Source of the DNA: Petrosia ficiformis
Taxonomy: Eukaryota; Porifera; Demospongiae; Haplosclerida; Petrosiidae
Reading direction: 5' to 3'
Assembly: GCA_947044365.1 (NCBI GenBank)
Contig: OX345636.1
Span: 62,741,537-62,805,536 of the forward strand
Length of the DNA stretch: 64,000 bases
Made by a program: the position numbers and the translations under genes. The notes beneath the pieces were generated by a model. The model was not told the origin of the DNA, searched no databases, and saw only the letters and a program-made list of their open reading frames with translations. Below are positions 36,013-49,825 of the stretch, one piece after another. The first letter of the stretch is position 1. Each line of letters starts with the position of its first letter.

Positions 36013-37877
36013 GGACTGTTTAAGTTATGTTGTTTACCCAATGAGTTATGAAGATAGCTATTTTTTTGAAAGCTGGTTGAAAACCACCGATATGTGAAGC
36101 TGAGCCTTCTGAATTATAATCATAGTATTATAAGATTTATACTTTACACCAATACTCGGTTATGTAGAGGAACACACCTGATATAAGCATCCATTTCCAG
36201 GAAAAACTGAATTACCTGGCCAACACAGAAACTAGTTAGGTTAGTTAGATCAGATATATAAATATTGTTTTATGTCAGCTAGTTTGATATTGTGTTAAAC
36301 ACTAACACCATATTAGTTACTAGCCTGATTTGTACTAAAAAAGAAAACATTCAAACTTTTGGGAACAGTAGCCAACAAAGCCATAGTAGTTTTCAGGGGT
36401 CCATTATATACATCTGGGGCTCACATGTGATTGTGGTGCAGCAGATAACTTAAATAATAAAGAAATACTGATAAGGATTTGACTAACATCTTCACTCATC
36501 ACTGAATTTGTTACTTGTATATTTGTTTCTCTCATGATTACAGATAGTAAAACGCACCCAAATAAAAAGAAACCCAAAGAAACTGCACTCAGTACAAAAT
36601 ATTGTAAACCAGCCTTCATACTATAGGTACTATCCCTTTTTAATGCTGGTAATACAAATAATGTTAAACTTAGGTAACATTGGTTTGAATATATCTACCT
36701 TGGTATCCAGTCTTTCTGGACATGTAATACATGTAAATTATTCAAAAATTATACTACACCAAACTATACTGATTTGTCAGCATTATTCAAACCTCACTCG
36801 CTGTATAACATATCAAAAATTTGGTATTGTTATAACTATTCATATCAACCACATTAAGTTTCATTAGTAACTGTGACCAGCTCTGCGCAAACCAGTCTTA
36901 TGGATTAAGATATCAAAATTAATTAGTAATTCAGCACACTATTATCTGTCATATCTCCAAATTATATTTTAATCTATCAGACTGGTTTTCACAGAGACGG
37001 TCACAGTTATATGATAATACTATATTTATAAAATGAACATGTACTTAACTATCACCAAATGTATTATTACAATACATTACACTACTAGTTCATTGATCTA
37101 CTATTTTATCATCCTCTAGATACTAACATATCAATATAATATTATATCATTCATATTAGTGTATTATAATAATGATACAAATATTACTATATGTATGTTT
37201 ATAAAACCACTTTAGAGGAAAGTAATCAAATTATTATTTTTTACATCCATTCCAAACCCACCATCCATTTATATTACACACATATGAAATTATATAATTT
37301 TAAATGCATAATTATTAGTATATCATTAAAACTTTATATATAATATTATGTCTTGATATGTATACCAAACAAAGAAGATTTCAATGATTTTTTGTCTCCA
37401 GCCCTAATACAAATTTAAATGTAATTTTTATTAATTTTATGATAATAGAAATTACAATATTCAGTTCTTATATTATATGATTTTCTATTATATTCTAACA
37501 TGTATTTGATACATCATATACAGTTCATGTGTGTGAATGATTATTGATACCATTTATTAACATTTTATAAGAGAGATAATAATTATTATGAAATTGAATA
37601 ATTTCATTAATGATGTCATTTTACTCATAACAGATTATTTATCATATATCATGATATTTTGATTATTTGATGATATTAATCTAACATATATTACATAATG
37701 ACTAATGAATATCAATAGATACAAGTATAATAACAATTATATATTCTTTTATATTCATAATTGTAAAGTTAATATATTGTATAATTTTCACAATTTATAA
37801 TTTCAATTATGATAAGGTGACTACCAAATGAATTTTTAAATGCAACTGCTTTTTATTGTTTATGTTTGATACTATAG
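36013..37877. other. Gene-free, strongly AT-rich upstream flank of the ankyrin gene
   Basis: No certain exon. A minus-strand frame (36619-36404) starts 'MKAGLQYFVLSAVSLGFFLF', a good membrane-anchor pattern, but it has no partner exon. The missing 5' exons of the ankyrin gene could lie here, but I could not find them. Confidence 0.35.
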
Positions 37878-40800
37878 AATGGCAGTCTCCTTTGTGCACA
37901 TCAAAACAAGAATATAAAGAGAGTGCAAGAAATAATCTCACAATGTTCGGACCCAATATATGCTCTGGTAAGTATTCATATACACCAAAACACTTGATAC
38001 TGTTGCTTGTTATTATCATACATGTTATGTACTTTGAAATCATTGTTATTTTTATGATGGCTACAGACTACCTACAAATGTATTGTGCTTGAATAAATGC
38101 AATAATGAACTACATCTTGAAACCAAAATGTAGATATAGTATTATTGGTTCAGTATTGGTTGCAGAGTGGGAAATAACAGTACTCCAGTGCAAATTAGTT
38201 AAAGAAGCACCAGATTTTGACATGACAATGCATGCTATATGTAGTTGTACTGTGGTGAGCACTGGTGACGGAATTGCTCACCAGATGTTGTAGGCTTCTA
38301 TGATGATGATAATAGAATATTGTCAAACATACCATGTATTGATATACAATAATGAAATTAGCATGTTCCTAAGATTATCTCAAATGTTCCAACACTTATG
38401 TGTGATAATTGGCCACTTAAAGTACACCTAAAGTATTCTTAACAAAAGCCCACACAAAGGTCTGCTGTTCAATAGTCTCTTGTACTATAGTATTGGAAAT
38501 TGCCTAATTGTAATTTTAACATTTCATTATTGATAATTGATGCTTATTGATAATTGATAACTTACACTATCAGTTTTAATATCTGCTGTTCTCCAATCTT
38601 GATATTGATGAAGATTCTATTGTAAAATGGCTAGTTGATGATGTATTAAATGAAGCCTTAGTAATATTGAGTTAATAGTAGCACTTAAAAATTTTATGAG
38701 ACTCAACAATTACCAATAAATACACCATTATAAAATAACAGTTCCAACTTTAATTTACAAGTTACACTAATCATAATAATAATATTATAATTATTATGTA
38801 TAGAGTATAGTATTCACTCTTTGGATTGGTTTTATATATTCAACTCTTCCCCTATTAACTAGATAGAGGATCTGATATGTAGTTATCGACCAGTTTGCTG
38901 AATTTTTGGTATATCTTTGAACTACATTTTTCAGAACATGTTATTCACATGTTTTAAGTTGAATGAATAAAACTACAAATAATGTATTCATACAACTGAT
39001 CATTACACCTGTGTAATTTTTCTTCTTGCCAGTCTGAATCCTGAGTATTGTAAAATTTTATAGTTATGTATCACATGATCTACACATCCTGTCTACTCAT
39101 AATTATATTGTTAATAAATGACTTAGTTGTTACCTAATCTCTCCCTCATGTAGAGGATAGGGGATTGGTATATACACTAGTATATGATTTGGTAGTTATA
39201 GGAATGATACATTATATTAATACATGGATTATGGTAGCTAATTCATTATTGATTATGAATTCCAACTACAAACAGGATAGGCTTCACAGTATGACTAGGG
39301 ATAGCAATAATAATTAATGATAATATCTCATTATGGTCTCAATAATCATGAAGATAGTTAGTTACAATATAATTTCACTCTCAACAATTCAATATTAGCT
39401 TATGATTTTATATTATGATTATGATCCCTAATGATATATACCAGTATTAATGTGATAGTGAGTGTTTACCCTAAAGACATCTAGTTATCCACAGATGCCT
39501 TATTCTCCTAACTTGTCCCTCTATATCTTCCTGTAATTTCAAATTTTCACATACTGGTAACTAAATACTAATATACTTTCATGTGGTTATGACTCAATGC
39601 ACTCAGTGACTGCATGGAGCCAAAATTCAAATTATAATTGCGACACTGAAGTTAGCGACTTATCCCAAAGATGAAGAACCAAACAAGGAAATTTCAGGAA
39701 AATCAAATTTTTCTTGGCTGTAGTACGACATTGTTGTTATAATTTCTATTTAAATTAATGAACTCTCTGATGAGTAATTATCAATTAACACCATACACTC
39801 AGTGATGTATACCTGGGGCTAACACTGGACTAATAATCATTATAAATTATAGATACTAAAATCTTATATTTTGTGTTTTCATCACCAAAACATCATTTTT
39901 TTATAATATCTCTTGATAATGAGATTTCATTAGTAGTTTGTATTAGATTTTATTTATATTTCGTTTTTTGTCTTATTTATGCACTACAGCATGTCAGTGT
40001 ATTCCGGTCAACTTTTGAAGGAAACATGGAGTACCTGAATGAAGTATTTGACAGCAACGACATAAATGTTTCCTGGATGAATGATCTATATGTAAGTTTA
40101 CTCTCATATTCCCATTTATTGAAAATTGATAAATTTGATATTATAATATAATGACAATGATTTTTGACCCAATTTGGAATAACCACACTTGTGGCTTCTA
40201 ATAAGTTAGAACAAATGCCTTCATTTAAACACTTGTATTAGTTCCTTTTACGTTGGAATCCCATAAAATTTGACACAGTTGAAAACCAGTTAATGATCCT
40301 CTTAATTATATTATTTAGTTTGCCATTGATATTAAATCGCTGAAAAGGTATTGTTGGAATATAGGCATTAAATTATTATGTTGTACAAAAGCAATTTGGG
40401 TCACATTTTATAAGTAAAATAGATTTAGTTAAGAGCAGTTTTTTTAAAGAAATTTACTTATCAATTCCGTTTGTCATGTGGTTATTTCAAAATATAATTT
40501 CATTAATAGTCATAGGATCATTTATATATAGAAAATGTAATTTTAAGTAGACATAGTTTATAGAAACTAAATTGTGTAAAACCCAAAAATAATAATTATT
40601 ATAAAGTGTTATACATGTTTATACTTAGACATCTATTAATATCTGAGGCTTTCTTTTCAATATTGTGGTAAAGACAAAATTTTACTTGTAGGATGTAGTA
40701 TCTAGTGAAATACATATTAGCAGATTCATGTTAATCATGTGTTACTAATAGTTTGTATGAGTATGATTAGCATTCATGACATTTCTGAATGTAGCATATG

Positions 40801-43800
40801 CTCAACAAAATTAATGGATAGGCTGTTGCTTATAAAGAAGAATGTATTTGACATCTTTCCAAAATAAATTTTCTTGATTTCTATTTCAATTGACACATAC
40901 AAGACATTGACCACTATTATCATTTTGATGATTGATAATAGTCAGTATTTAAAATCATGAATATAATTATGTGACCAAATTGTATATCACACTCTTCCTT
41001 CTTCAAATGAATGGTGTAATTATACTGGACTATATTATAATCCTCCTGTAACTGGATAAATATATAAGTGAGAATGTTTGTAGGAAAACATTTTGTGTTA
41101 GTAAGTGTATTATTATTACTATAATTATGTATTCATAATGTAACATCTTGTAAGTATATGAATTCACTGTACATATATCAGTTGTTTCATTATGCACTTA
41201 TTGTATTTTATAAACAAAATAGTCATATAAGGATGGTATTGTAGCTATATTACACATTCAAAATACTTATACAAACCACAGAAGACAATAATTTCATGCT
41301 TGTGTGAGATCTGATACAGTGCTGCCAAATATACTTGTAAGAATTTTGCTTTTATAATATCGCTCAAAGGTGAAAATAAAATCGAACAATTTGGAAAACT
41401 CTTTGAAGAAATCTCCATTCACACTGGATGGATTTCACTAAGACAGCAAATGTAGCCTGTGGTTGACTTTCTGCTGCTTTTGAAAGACTTGCCTCACAGT
41501 GCACCCATTTTTCAATTTTCTGCTTGACATACAATTCACACTCATCATCTTCACCAATATACCCTCCTAAAAATCTGAGACCACTAACAACTTTTATACC
41601 AACATCACTAAACATTCTCTCAGCTTCAACCTTAAACTTTCTATCAATGATTAACACTGACTTAGATGGTTTTTGGAAAATAACCAAAACTCGGTCCTTT
41701 CTCAAGCAATTTTGAAAACCATTCTTTCAATCGATCTAAAAAGGCCACACATGCCGAGTCATCAGCATACCATGATTGAGTCCAATTATTTTGAATAGAT
41801 AACGGTCAAATAAGTGGTAGCACTGCCAACACATAAAAACACATAGATATTGGATCACCCTGGGTAACTCCTTCCTTGCTAAACAATGGCTCAGTACTTC
41901 CATGAATTCAAAGTGATGAAAAACCTTGATATGGATTAAAAATAAAATGGGAGCAATGAGGCCACAATACTCTCACATTCCAAAGTGCAGCATTCTAATG
42001 ACCGAATTAAATGCATTTTTAGCATCAACAAGTAGCACCCCATATCCTTCATTTGCCTTATCCTCATATATATCACGTAAACTATGTATTGCTCCTTCAA
42101 TTCCACCATTAACCCAGAACATAGCTGATCAGTACCACAAATCTCCTCCACATCAACTCCTGTAATCAACATCATGACTTTGCCCAAAATCCTCCACAAC
42201 ACTTCACCAATTCCAATTGGTCTAACTCCCGGAAATTTATCTAGGGCAATCAAACGGGACGACATTAGAGCACACATGTTCATCCAATTGACTATCCTAT
42301 TTGCAAAAAACATGCTACAGTATGTCTCAATAAAAAGTTAACGTTGCGTTGTACAAAACGAAGCGTACAACGATGTGAAGTACGGTGTTTTTCAGGCTAA
42401 AACGCGTACTGCAGGGTTTCCAATTACTCGTTTTGGAAAACGATGGATCGTTTATACGGTAGGATGTCACGTGCACGTTGACATGGACTCCACGTGTAAC
42501 CAATCGTCGTATTGTCGTTGTATGGTTGGTTTGGTCGTTTTTTTCTCCCGTTGGAACGTCGTTTTTATTTGTTGTGGAGTACAATGTCTTTGAGAACAGT
42601 ACTTAAAGTGTCAGGTAAGATGTTAAAATGTTACTATTGTGATTTTAATCAATGATTCTTTAATAGCTGTATCATGTTTTTAATATATATATTGGCCAGA
42701 TGAAGATGCCCTATCTAGCAATGTTGTTTCTCCTAAAGAAAGTTTGGTGAAAGGACAGTGGTGTAAGATAAAGGAAAGAAGGAAGATGTATGATGGGAAG
42801 ATTGTGGTCTGTAGTCAAAGAGAAAATAATCTACAGAGCAGACTTGTTGTATCACTGACTTAGAAAATTACCTGAGTTGTATCATTGGAATTACAAAGTT
42901 ATCATTGGAATTAGAAAATCACTTAATTTGAAAATCATTAAATTAAAGTTGTTGGTAATAAAATGTTAAAATTTAATGTGATGGAAGTTTGGTAATCATG
43001 TTCAATACTAAATGTTTGATAACCATGGAAATAAAATTTCAATAATAACTAATTGAAATAACATTATAAATGTTTGGTAACCATGGATATATAATCACTA
43101 ACAGTAGCAAGAAACTACATACAACTGAAAGTATTGTATTATTATCATCATTTGAACTACAGATGTCTCGAGTAAGTCCTGCATAAAAAAATGTGCAAGA
43201 TAATATTAATGATTAGTGAAATCTTTTGTGTATTTGGTAGCTTTTAAAAAAGCTGAACAGAGTGACTTAGCTTTGACAAAAGCTCTTTGTGAAGTAAGGA
43301 GGACCAACATTATGTTATAATAATTATTACATTTTTATATAACAAATGTTTTATTATGGCCCACATGTCAAGACAGTAGTGCTGTCATCTCATGCACAAT
43401 GTAGACAGAGTGGTCTATATTTTAAAAAATATAGACCTCTATATACAATTAGGAGCTTTTTGGTCAACTTCATTATGGGCTATATAATATATGGACTCAC
43501 CACATCAAAGGGATGATGTCACCACCATACTAATACATATATTATATAATTATATATAATAATTATATATATATATATAAATTTAAACAATATATCTTGG
43601 TTTAGGACGAGGAGTCTCTAATTTTTTCCTACAACAAAATCGTCGATGGGCTTCTAGTTGAACTGTACACTCGTCGGTAAATACAACGTTGTAAAATTCG
43701 TCATCCTTGTACTGCACAGCCCATTCGTATCTCTTCAGCTTGTTTACATCACGAATAAGCTGGCAGTAAGCGCTTCCTCTGAAAGTCCAGCCAAGAGAAC

Positions 43801-46800
43801 TTCTACATCGAATCGACAAGTAATAACCTGAATGAAGCTGTCTCACGTGACCAAAACAATTGTAGCTACGGACGCACGTAGCAACGGCGTAGTAACGACG
43901 TAGCAACGGAAAAACAACGATGGTGCCTTACGGTAACACAACGATTGACTGCGTATCGTAGAACGATTCGTTTTGTACAACGGAACGTTAACTTTTTATT
44001 GAGACGTACTGTAGATCAGCAACAGCATCTCTCAATCTACTACTTTGCGCCCCATGACAAAGCAAAAAATCCTGCCACATACCACTTGTTGTACCACCCG
44101 GACCAGCTCCTCCTTTTAAACCTCTTGCAACTTTTTCTATATGACCACTAGTAACTTACACATCAATCAAAAGAGGTAATTCCTCGCATTCAATATAAGC
44201 CTTGTCCCAGGCTCTGGATGTTTATCCTTCAGAACTTCAAACAAATTCTTACCAGAGCCATTATCAATATCCAACGGTGAAAGTACCGAACCTGGAGCAC
44301 GGTCTGTAATCCATCTAGTAGCAAATCTAACCTGACCCTTTAACATAAGGCGTGTAAAGACCTTTAATACATGATCATCATCAATAGGCTTTCCACTACC
44401 TCTTGGAGACTGTCTAGCACAACGAATACATTCATATAGCAACTCATCAAAACAACCTTTCCTCCATGTATCCATCCTCCAGACGACGAATGTCTGACCC
44501 TTTTTTTACCATATTATCTCTCTGAAGAAGCAATCCACAAAACACTATCAATCTTTCAGACTTCACAAGGCTGTTACACAACACCCTTATTTCATCCGCT
44601 AACAAACCAACAAACTCTTTTCCTATACTTCCTCCGGGCAAATCATAAAGCTCTATACGAGTCGTGACCACCTTTTCCAACGACATGAGCATTCATCTCT
44701 ATGCTCTCCACCGTCTCAATTAAGAACATTTGCCCCAAACACCCTTACCATTCGACTGTTTTCACCCAAACTATGACCAACCCCATCACTTCTCTCACCA
44801 TTTCCACTTGGCAAACTATCCTGTAAACTACCATCACCATGAGATAAATGATCAGCCACAGCAACCACAGAAGTTAAACCAGAAGAAGTTAAACCAGATT
44901 TTATCATACATCTATCACTTTTATTCTTACATTTTCCATGTTTTGACGGTACACACGAGGAACAAGAATGACCATTCATAACACATGAACATCTCAAACA
45001 GCTACCTGTAATCCCACACTTATAACAACAATCTTTATCATTACCTTTCTCTCCATAACTAGAATCCTTTCTCTTAAATTTATCATATTTCACCTTGTCA
45101 ATATCCTCACTATCCTCAATAGGCTCTACCACATTTGACATGTAAGGCGACCCCATTTTTATATTCTGGTTAATTGTATAATTATAATAATAATTATACT
45201 TGTTTGAGTATTTTTTTATTACTTTTATATCATTATTATAAAACTAGTTATATAGTTATAGATCTAGTTGTGTATTGTATACTATAGAACTATAGAGAAG
45301 AGATGTAGGATCATAATTATATTCTTCAGCAAACTCAAATGTTCACATGTGTTGTATCATTACTACTAAATGTATTATAGTCAGCCTCATAAACTAAAAT
45401 AGTACTTTATAATAACTTATTCATATTCTCATTTGAGCAGCTATTTAACTTTACTAGAATAAGAAGAGATATTTCCATTTAACATGTATTTCATACTTAA
45501 TATTAAAGTGATAGTGATAATGAACTTTGTATAAAATATGACTTTGTTGTAGTATATATTTGTATGATAACTGAATGTGTATAATAATTTATAATAAAAA
45601 AATTATTATTAATAATATAATTTGCGATAATTATGAAATTAAACATGTAATAAAATGAGCTCTTGTAATAAATTATATCCTCAATAATTTTTAGAAGTGT
45701 TTTAAATATTTATATACTTACATTTGTAAAATTAGTGTGTGAAATTTAATTATGATAATATGTTTTCCTTCTACTAATATGGGATTTATTAATTGTATAT
45801 CTTATAGACTAATGTGAGTTTACATGATATTCTATTACGTTATACAGGATGGGCAATCTTTTCTTCATAAGAGTGCAGATAGTGGACAAACTGATATCTG
45901 CCACTTTCTCATATCAAAAGGAGTGAATATCAATCAAGTGGATAAGGTTAGTATTGTGTTTCATTATTAATGTGTCACTACTGATAATATATATACAAGA
46001 ATAATAAAAAAACATTTCCAATAAAAATGAAAGATGTAGGGATGTCAAAACCCAAAAAGCATGCGAACAAGGTTAGGTGGGACCCAAAATTAAACAAACC
46101 ACTTCCACATAACCCTACATAAGTACAGCTCTTTGTATTTTGCTTTATAGTGGTGTAAGTACATATGTAGGGTTATATGGAAGTGGTTTGTTTAATTTTG
46201 GGTTCCACCTAACCCTGTTCGCATGCTTTTTGGGTTATGACATCCCTACATCTTCTTTCATTTTTATTGGAAATGTTTTTTATTATTTTTGTTTCCATTG
46301 TTTTTTTTCTTAATGGTGTGAATATTTTTTGTACATTGAAGAAATACTGGTGTAAGTTATATAATCATATGAAATCATTCAATTATAAATGCATTAAAGT
46401 TTAGGGTACTAGTCACTATATCAACCAAATGGCATTCATAGTATATTACTATACAATGGCCTAATAATTGTATTCATTATTATTTGCTCACGCATTTTCT
46501 TATGCATCTCCTTTTCAGCTTCCATGTTCTGAGTATACAATGTGCATGCGCACTTAAATTTCACGTGACTTGATTAATGATAAAAATGGCGTTCAATTCG
46601 AGATCAATTCTTTGTAGTCGTTGAGACTCTCTTCTTTCATAGTATCTGAAGATATCATCTTGCTACTTTAAGGCTAGAATTTTACTAAGAATGCGACTGG
46701 AATAGTGCTAGAATCATTGTGATTGTGCAACAAACAAAAAAAAAATTTGTCTGAAAATATTAATATTATTAATAATAATTATGATGAAGATTTTGCCAGT

Positions 46801-48675
46801 TATGTCACTCGCCGGTTCTCTACCTTAAAGACAATCTTTGACCATCTGGAAGGTGTTGGTAGTCATAAAAACACTAGATATGAACAGACATGTGTGTATA
46901 GAAACGTATGTGTATATATTACCAGAGATTTCAGCTCACACTTGCAATTGAAATGTATGGGCGGCCATTGTTTTTCCGTGCCATCCCTACATAGAGAGTA
47001 TTACCGTACTCTCTGATATAGTATAGATCCTTTCTGGCAAAGATGTAAGACCTGTTATATCATGTCAGAAATACAGTGCTTGAGTGAAGCTGTGGAAATC
47101 TGGAGGCTTCAGGAAAGCACTGCTATTTCATGAAGTATATAACAGGACTTATATCTCTGTCAGGAGATAGATATCTATCTTTTGTAATATTCAGTTTATT
47201 TTGACTTGTCAAATCCGTAGTAAATTGTAGTTGTTGGAAAAAATAAAATATCTTTCCTCTTCAAAGCAGGCTTGAAAATATATGCTATCATAATGAATAT
47301 GATAACAATAGACAGTAATCTAACAAATCATACTATCCATCACACTAAATATATGTACAAAACATGAATTATAACTCTCAATATATGCTCTCAAGAACAT
47401 AATTTTATTGTTTAGCCAAAATGTTTCATAACAACAGCTTGGTAAATGGATGTGATTGGTTGGTTATATTTCCTTTCATTGTATATATTGGAATCAGAAA
47501 TGTTGTATCCCTTAGAATGATTGGTCAGAATAGATTTAGTATTGCATAAATTAGTGCTGAAATGAATAGTGTAATAGTGAATATTCATTAATAAAGCACA
47601 TATTATAATATTAGAAAGCAATATTCTAATATTTGTGACCTGATGTGAGATAATAGAGCTTCTGTTGCAATTAGTAATTTTCAGATACGAGTGAAAATAT
47701 GTATGACGGCTAACCTTTGTCGAATTTCAGTTATTGTTAAATATTTGAAGACTACTAGTCTTTCATTTGCGACATTGTGCAAGCTCCTTGCTGCCTCCTT
47801 TCTCTTTCCAGAGCGTTCAAAGTGCTTGGAGGCCACTAGTCCATGGAGAAAATGACACTAACAATTACACGTAACAAACACGGTATTCGTTAGCAACAAT
47901 GTAGCAACCAATTGACCACAATTATGGCTGAAAACAGGAATATAGCAAGCTCATTAAACACACTCTTTGCAGGGAAACCTTTCATGTTCAGATAATGAAG
48001 CTTTAAGTATATTCATACAAGAATATCTTTGTCCACAAGAGGACCAGGAAACCCTAGAAGGTGAGACGTTTTTTTTTTTACTATAATAACACTAAAAATC
48101 ATTTTTAAAAACTTAATTATTCAACTTATGGAAATGTAAAACAGATTATGAAGAATTTGAAAATTATGATAGCGATGATGAGTTCCATGGAATCTCCAAT
48201 GGTTTGTACACAATGTTGCAGCTGTATTATTTTTAATTCACTCCTGTACTATTATAGCTCCATTAATAGCACCTCCACTGCCAGGTATACTTGAAGGTCT
48301 GTACACAGATTTCTTCTATATCACATACGACTTATGATTATTTATAGACACTTCCAACATGGTTCTTTCTCAATCCATGAGAGATTTATGTCAAGGTCAT
48401 ATTCCATGCAATGGTATGTAGAGTGTGTACCTGGAGATTGTTAAGTCAAATACTAACTAGAGACACACACTCATACCTAAGTAAATAGACTCATCTAACA
48501 CACACACACTTATATCTAAATTAGGCGGTCATCTAATACAGTAATCTTAACAAACACACCTGCAAGTACAAATACCCAGTGACACACAGACACATTTGCA
48601 GATTCTGATATAAAACAGTGTTCTTAACATGCACATTTGGAGTTAAATAAGTAGACTCTCACGGACACAGGCACG

Positions 48676-48724
<49 letters not shown>

Positions 48725-49785
48725 TGAATCCTTGAATCCGCCCATCCCAATGATGAATGCAGTGTCCTTGAGCATGCTCGGGACAAATGACCGAGAAGAT
48801 TAAGGTGGTTCAACAGTAGTGAATACAGAAGTGACTGTGTCTAGTAATGTCACATTTCCGTCGAAACGACCTGCCCATGGACAGAGATAGCCACTGCTCC
48901 TGTCCATCCTTTTAGCCGTACAATCACTGGCCCTCATTCGTTGGCTGCGTATACCCTCAATGCAGGATTTGTGCCACAAAGATCTTTCCTGTGCAAGATC
49001 GTACCAATTATCTCCAATTCCAATGGCTTGTAGATTGGATTTAACTCCATCACGCCATCTCTTTTTTGTCCCATGAAAAGGTCTCTTTTTCTCAAACTCA
49101 ACGAACAATAGCTTTTTAGGAAGTCTTTCATTTCCCATACATGCAATATGTCCAATCCATCTTAAATGATAAGTCATCGACAGGTCTTCAATTGAGTCTT
49201 CCATACCAAATGTGGTGGCAAGTTCTTCAGAAGTAATTCGATCCCTCCATTGCTGGTGTTTCGACACTCCAAGAATGGATCTTATGCACCGATTATGGAA
49301 TGCTCTCAGTCTCCTCATAGATGGAGCTTTAATGGTCCATGTTTCTGCTGCATAGAATAAAACTGATAAGACCACAGCACGGTAGAAAACCCTCTTTGTT
49401 GACACTGAAAGGTTAGGGTTTTGAAAGATCGGCTTCCTCAGACAGCCAAAAGCTCTTGACGCTTTAGCAATTCTGCTTGCTATCTCTGATGTTATTTCTC
49501 CATCCCTCACTATGATACTTCCCAAATAGCGAAAGGTATTCACCATTTCTATAGACCCATGTTCCATCTGCAGGGACATGGTATCCACTTCATCCATACC
49601 TGATCCAACCATCATACCTTTGGTCTTTTCAATGCTTACTGCAATTCCCCAATCTTCCACTGTATCTTTCAATTCAGCGGCTGAGCTCTCAAACGTTTTA
49701 CGAGAGGTTGCATATGTAGCTGCATCATCTGCAAACTGTGATTCTGTAGTCCTTACTACTTCATACCTAAGTAAATAGACTCATC

Positions 49786-49825
<40 letters not shown>

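Larger units (their letters stand above)
42318..44011. mobile_element. Tc1/mariner-like transposon, TA target, with extra exon-like cargo
   Basis: Left end CAGTATGTCTCAATAAAAAG; reverse complement of the right end CAGTACGTCTCAATAAAAAG. Inverted similarity runs ~46 bp through 'TTAACGTT.CGTTGTACAAAA'. TA flanks both ends (42316-42317, 44012-44013). It holds a partial Tc1-type transposase on the minus strand near its right end and spliced, plus-strand coding pieces near its left end. It is inserted in the antisense retroelement at 41.4-45.2 kb. Confidence 0.85.
41364..45156 (-). pseudogene. Retroelement with cysteine-rich N-terminus and reverse transcriptase, split by a Tc1-like transposon
   Basis: Read on the minus strand. 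45156-44716: acidic start and a cysteine cluster ('CCYKCGITGSCLRCSCVMNG', 'CSSCVPSKHGKC'). 44692-44167: 'IELYDLPGGSIGKEFVGLLA', 'RGSGKPIDDDHVLKVFTRLM', 'NLFEVLKDKHPEPG'. 44150-44014 (other frame): 'VARGLKGGAGPGGTTSGMWQ'. After the insertion, 42313-41936: 'ALDKFPGVRPIGIGEVLWRI' and 'LGK', an N-terminal RT fingers motif; 41705-41364: 'LRFLGGYIGEDDE' and 'ESQPQATFAVLVKSIQCEWR'. The order matches a family of animal retroelement polymerases that copy RNA into DNA; I cannot place the clade. Several frameshifts and the 1.7-kb insertion inactivate it. It sits in intron 2 of the ankyrin gene, antisense to it. Confidence 0.68.

Noticed and set aside
36404..36619. Minus-strand frame with a strong hydrophobic segment
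   Set aside because: One possible membrane exon without partner exons or a known family; not enough to call a gene.
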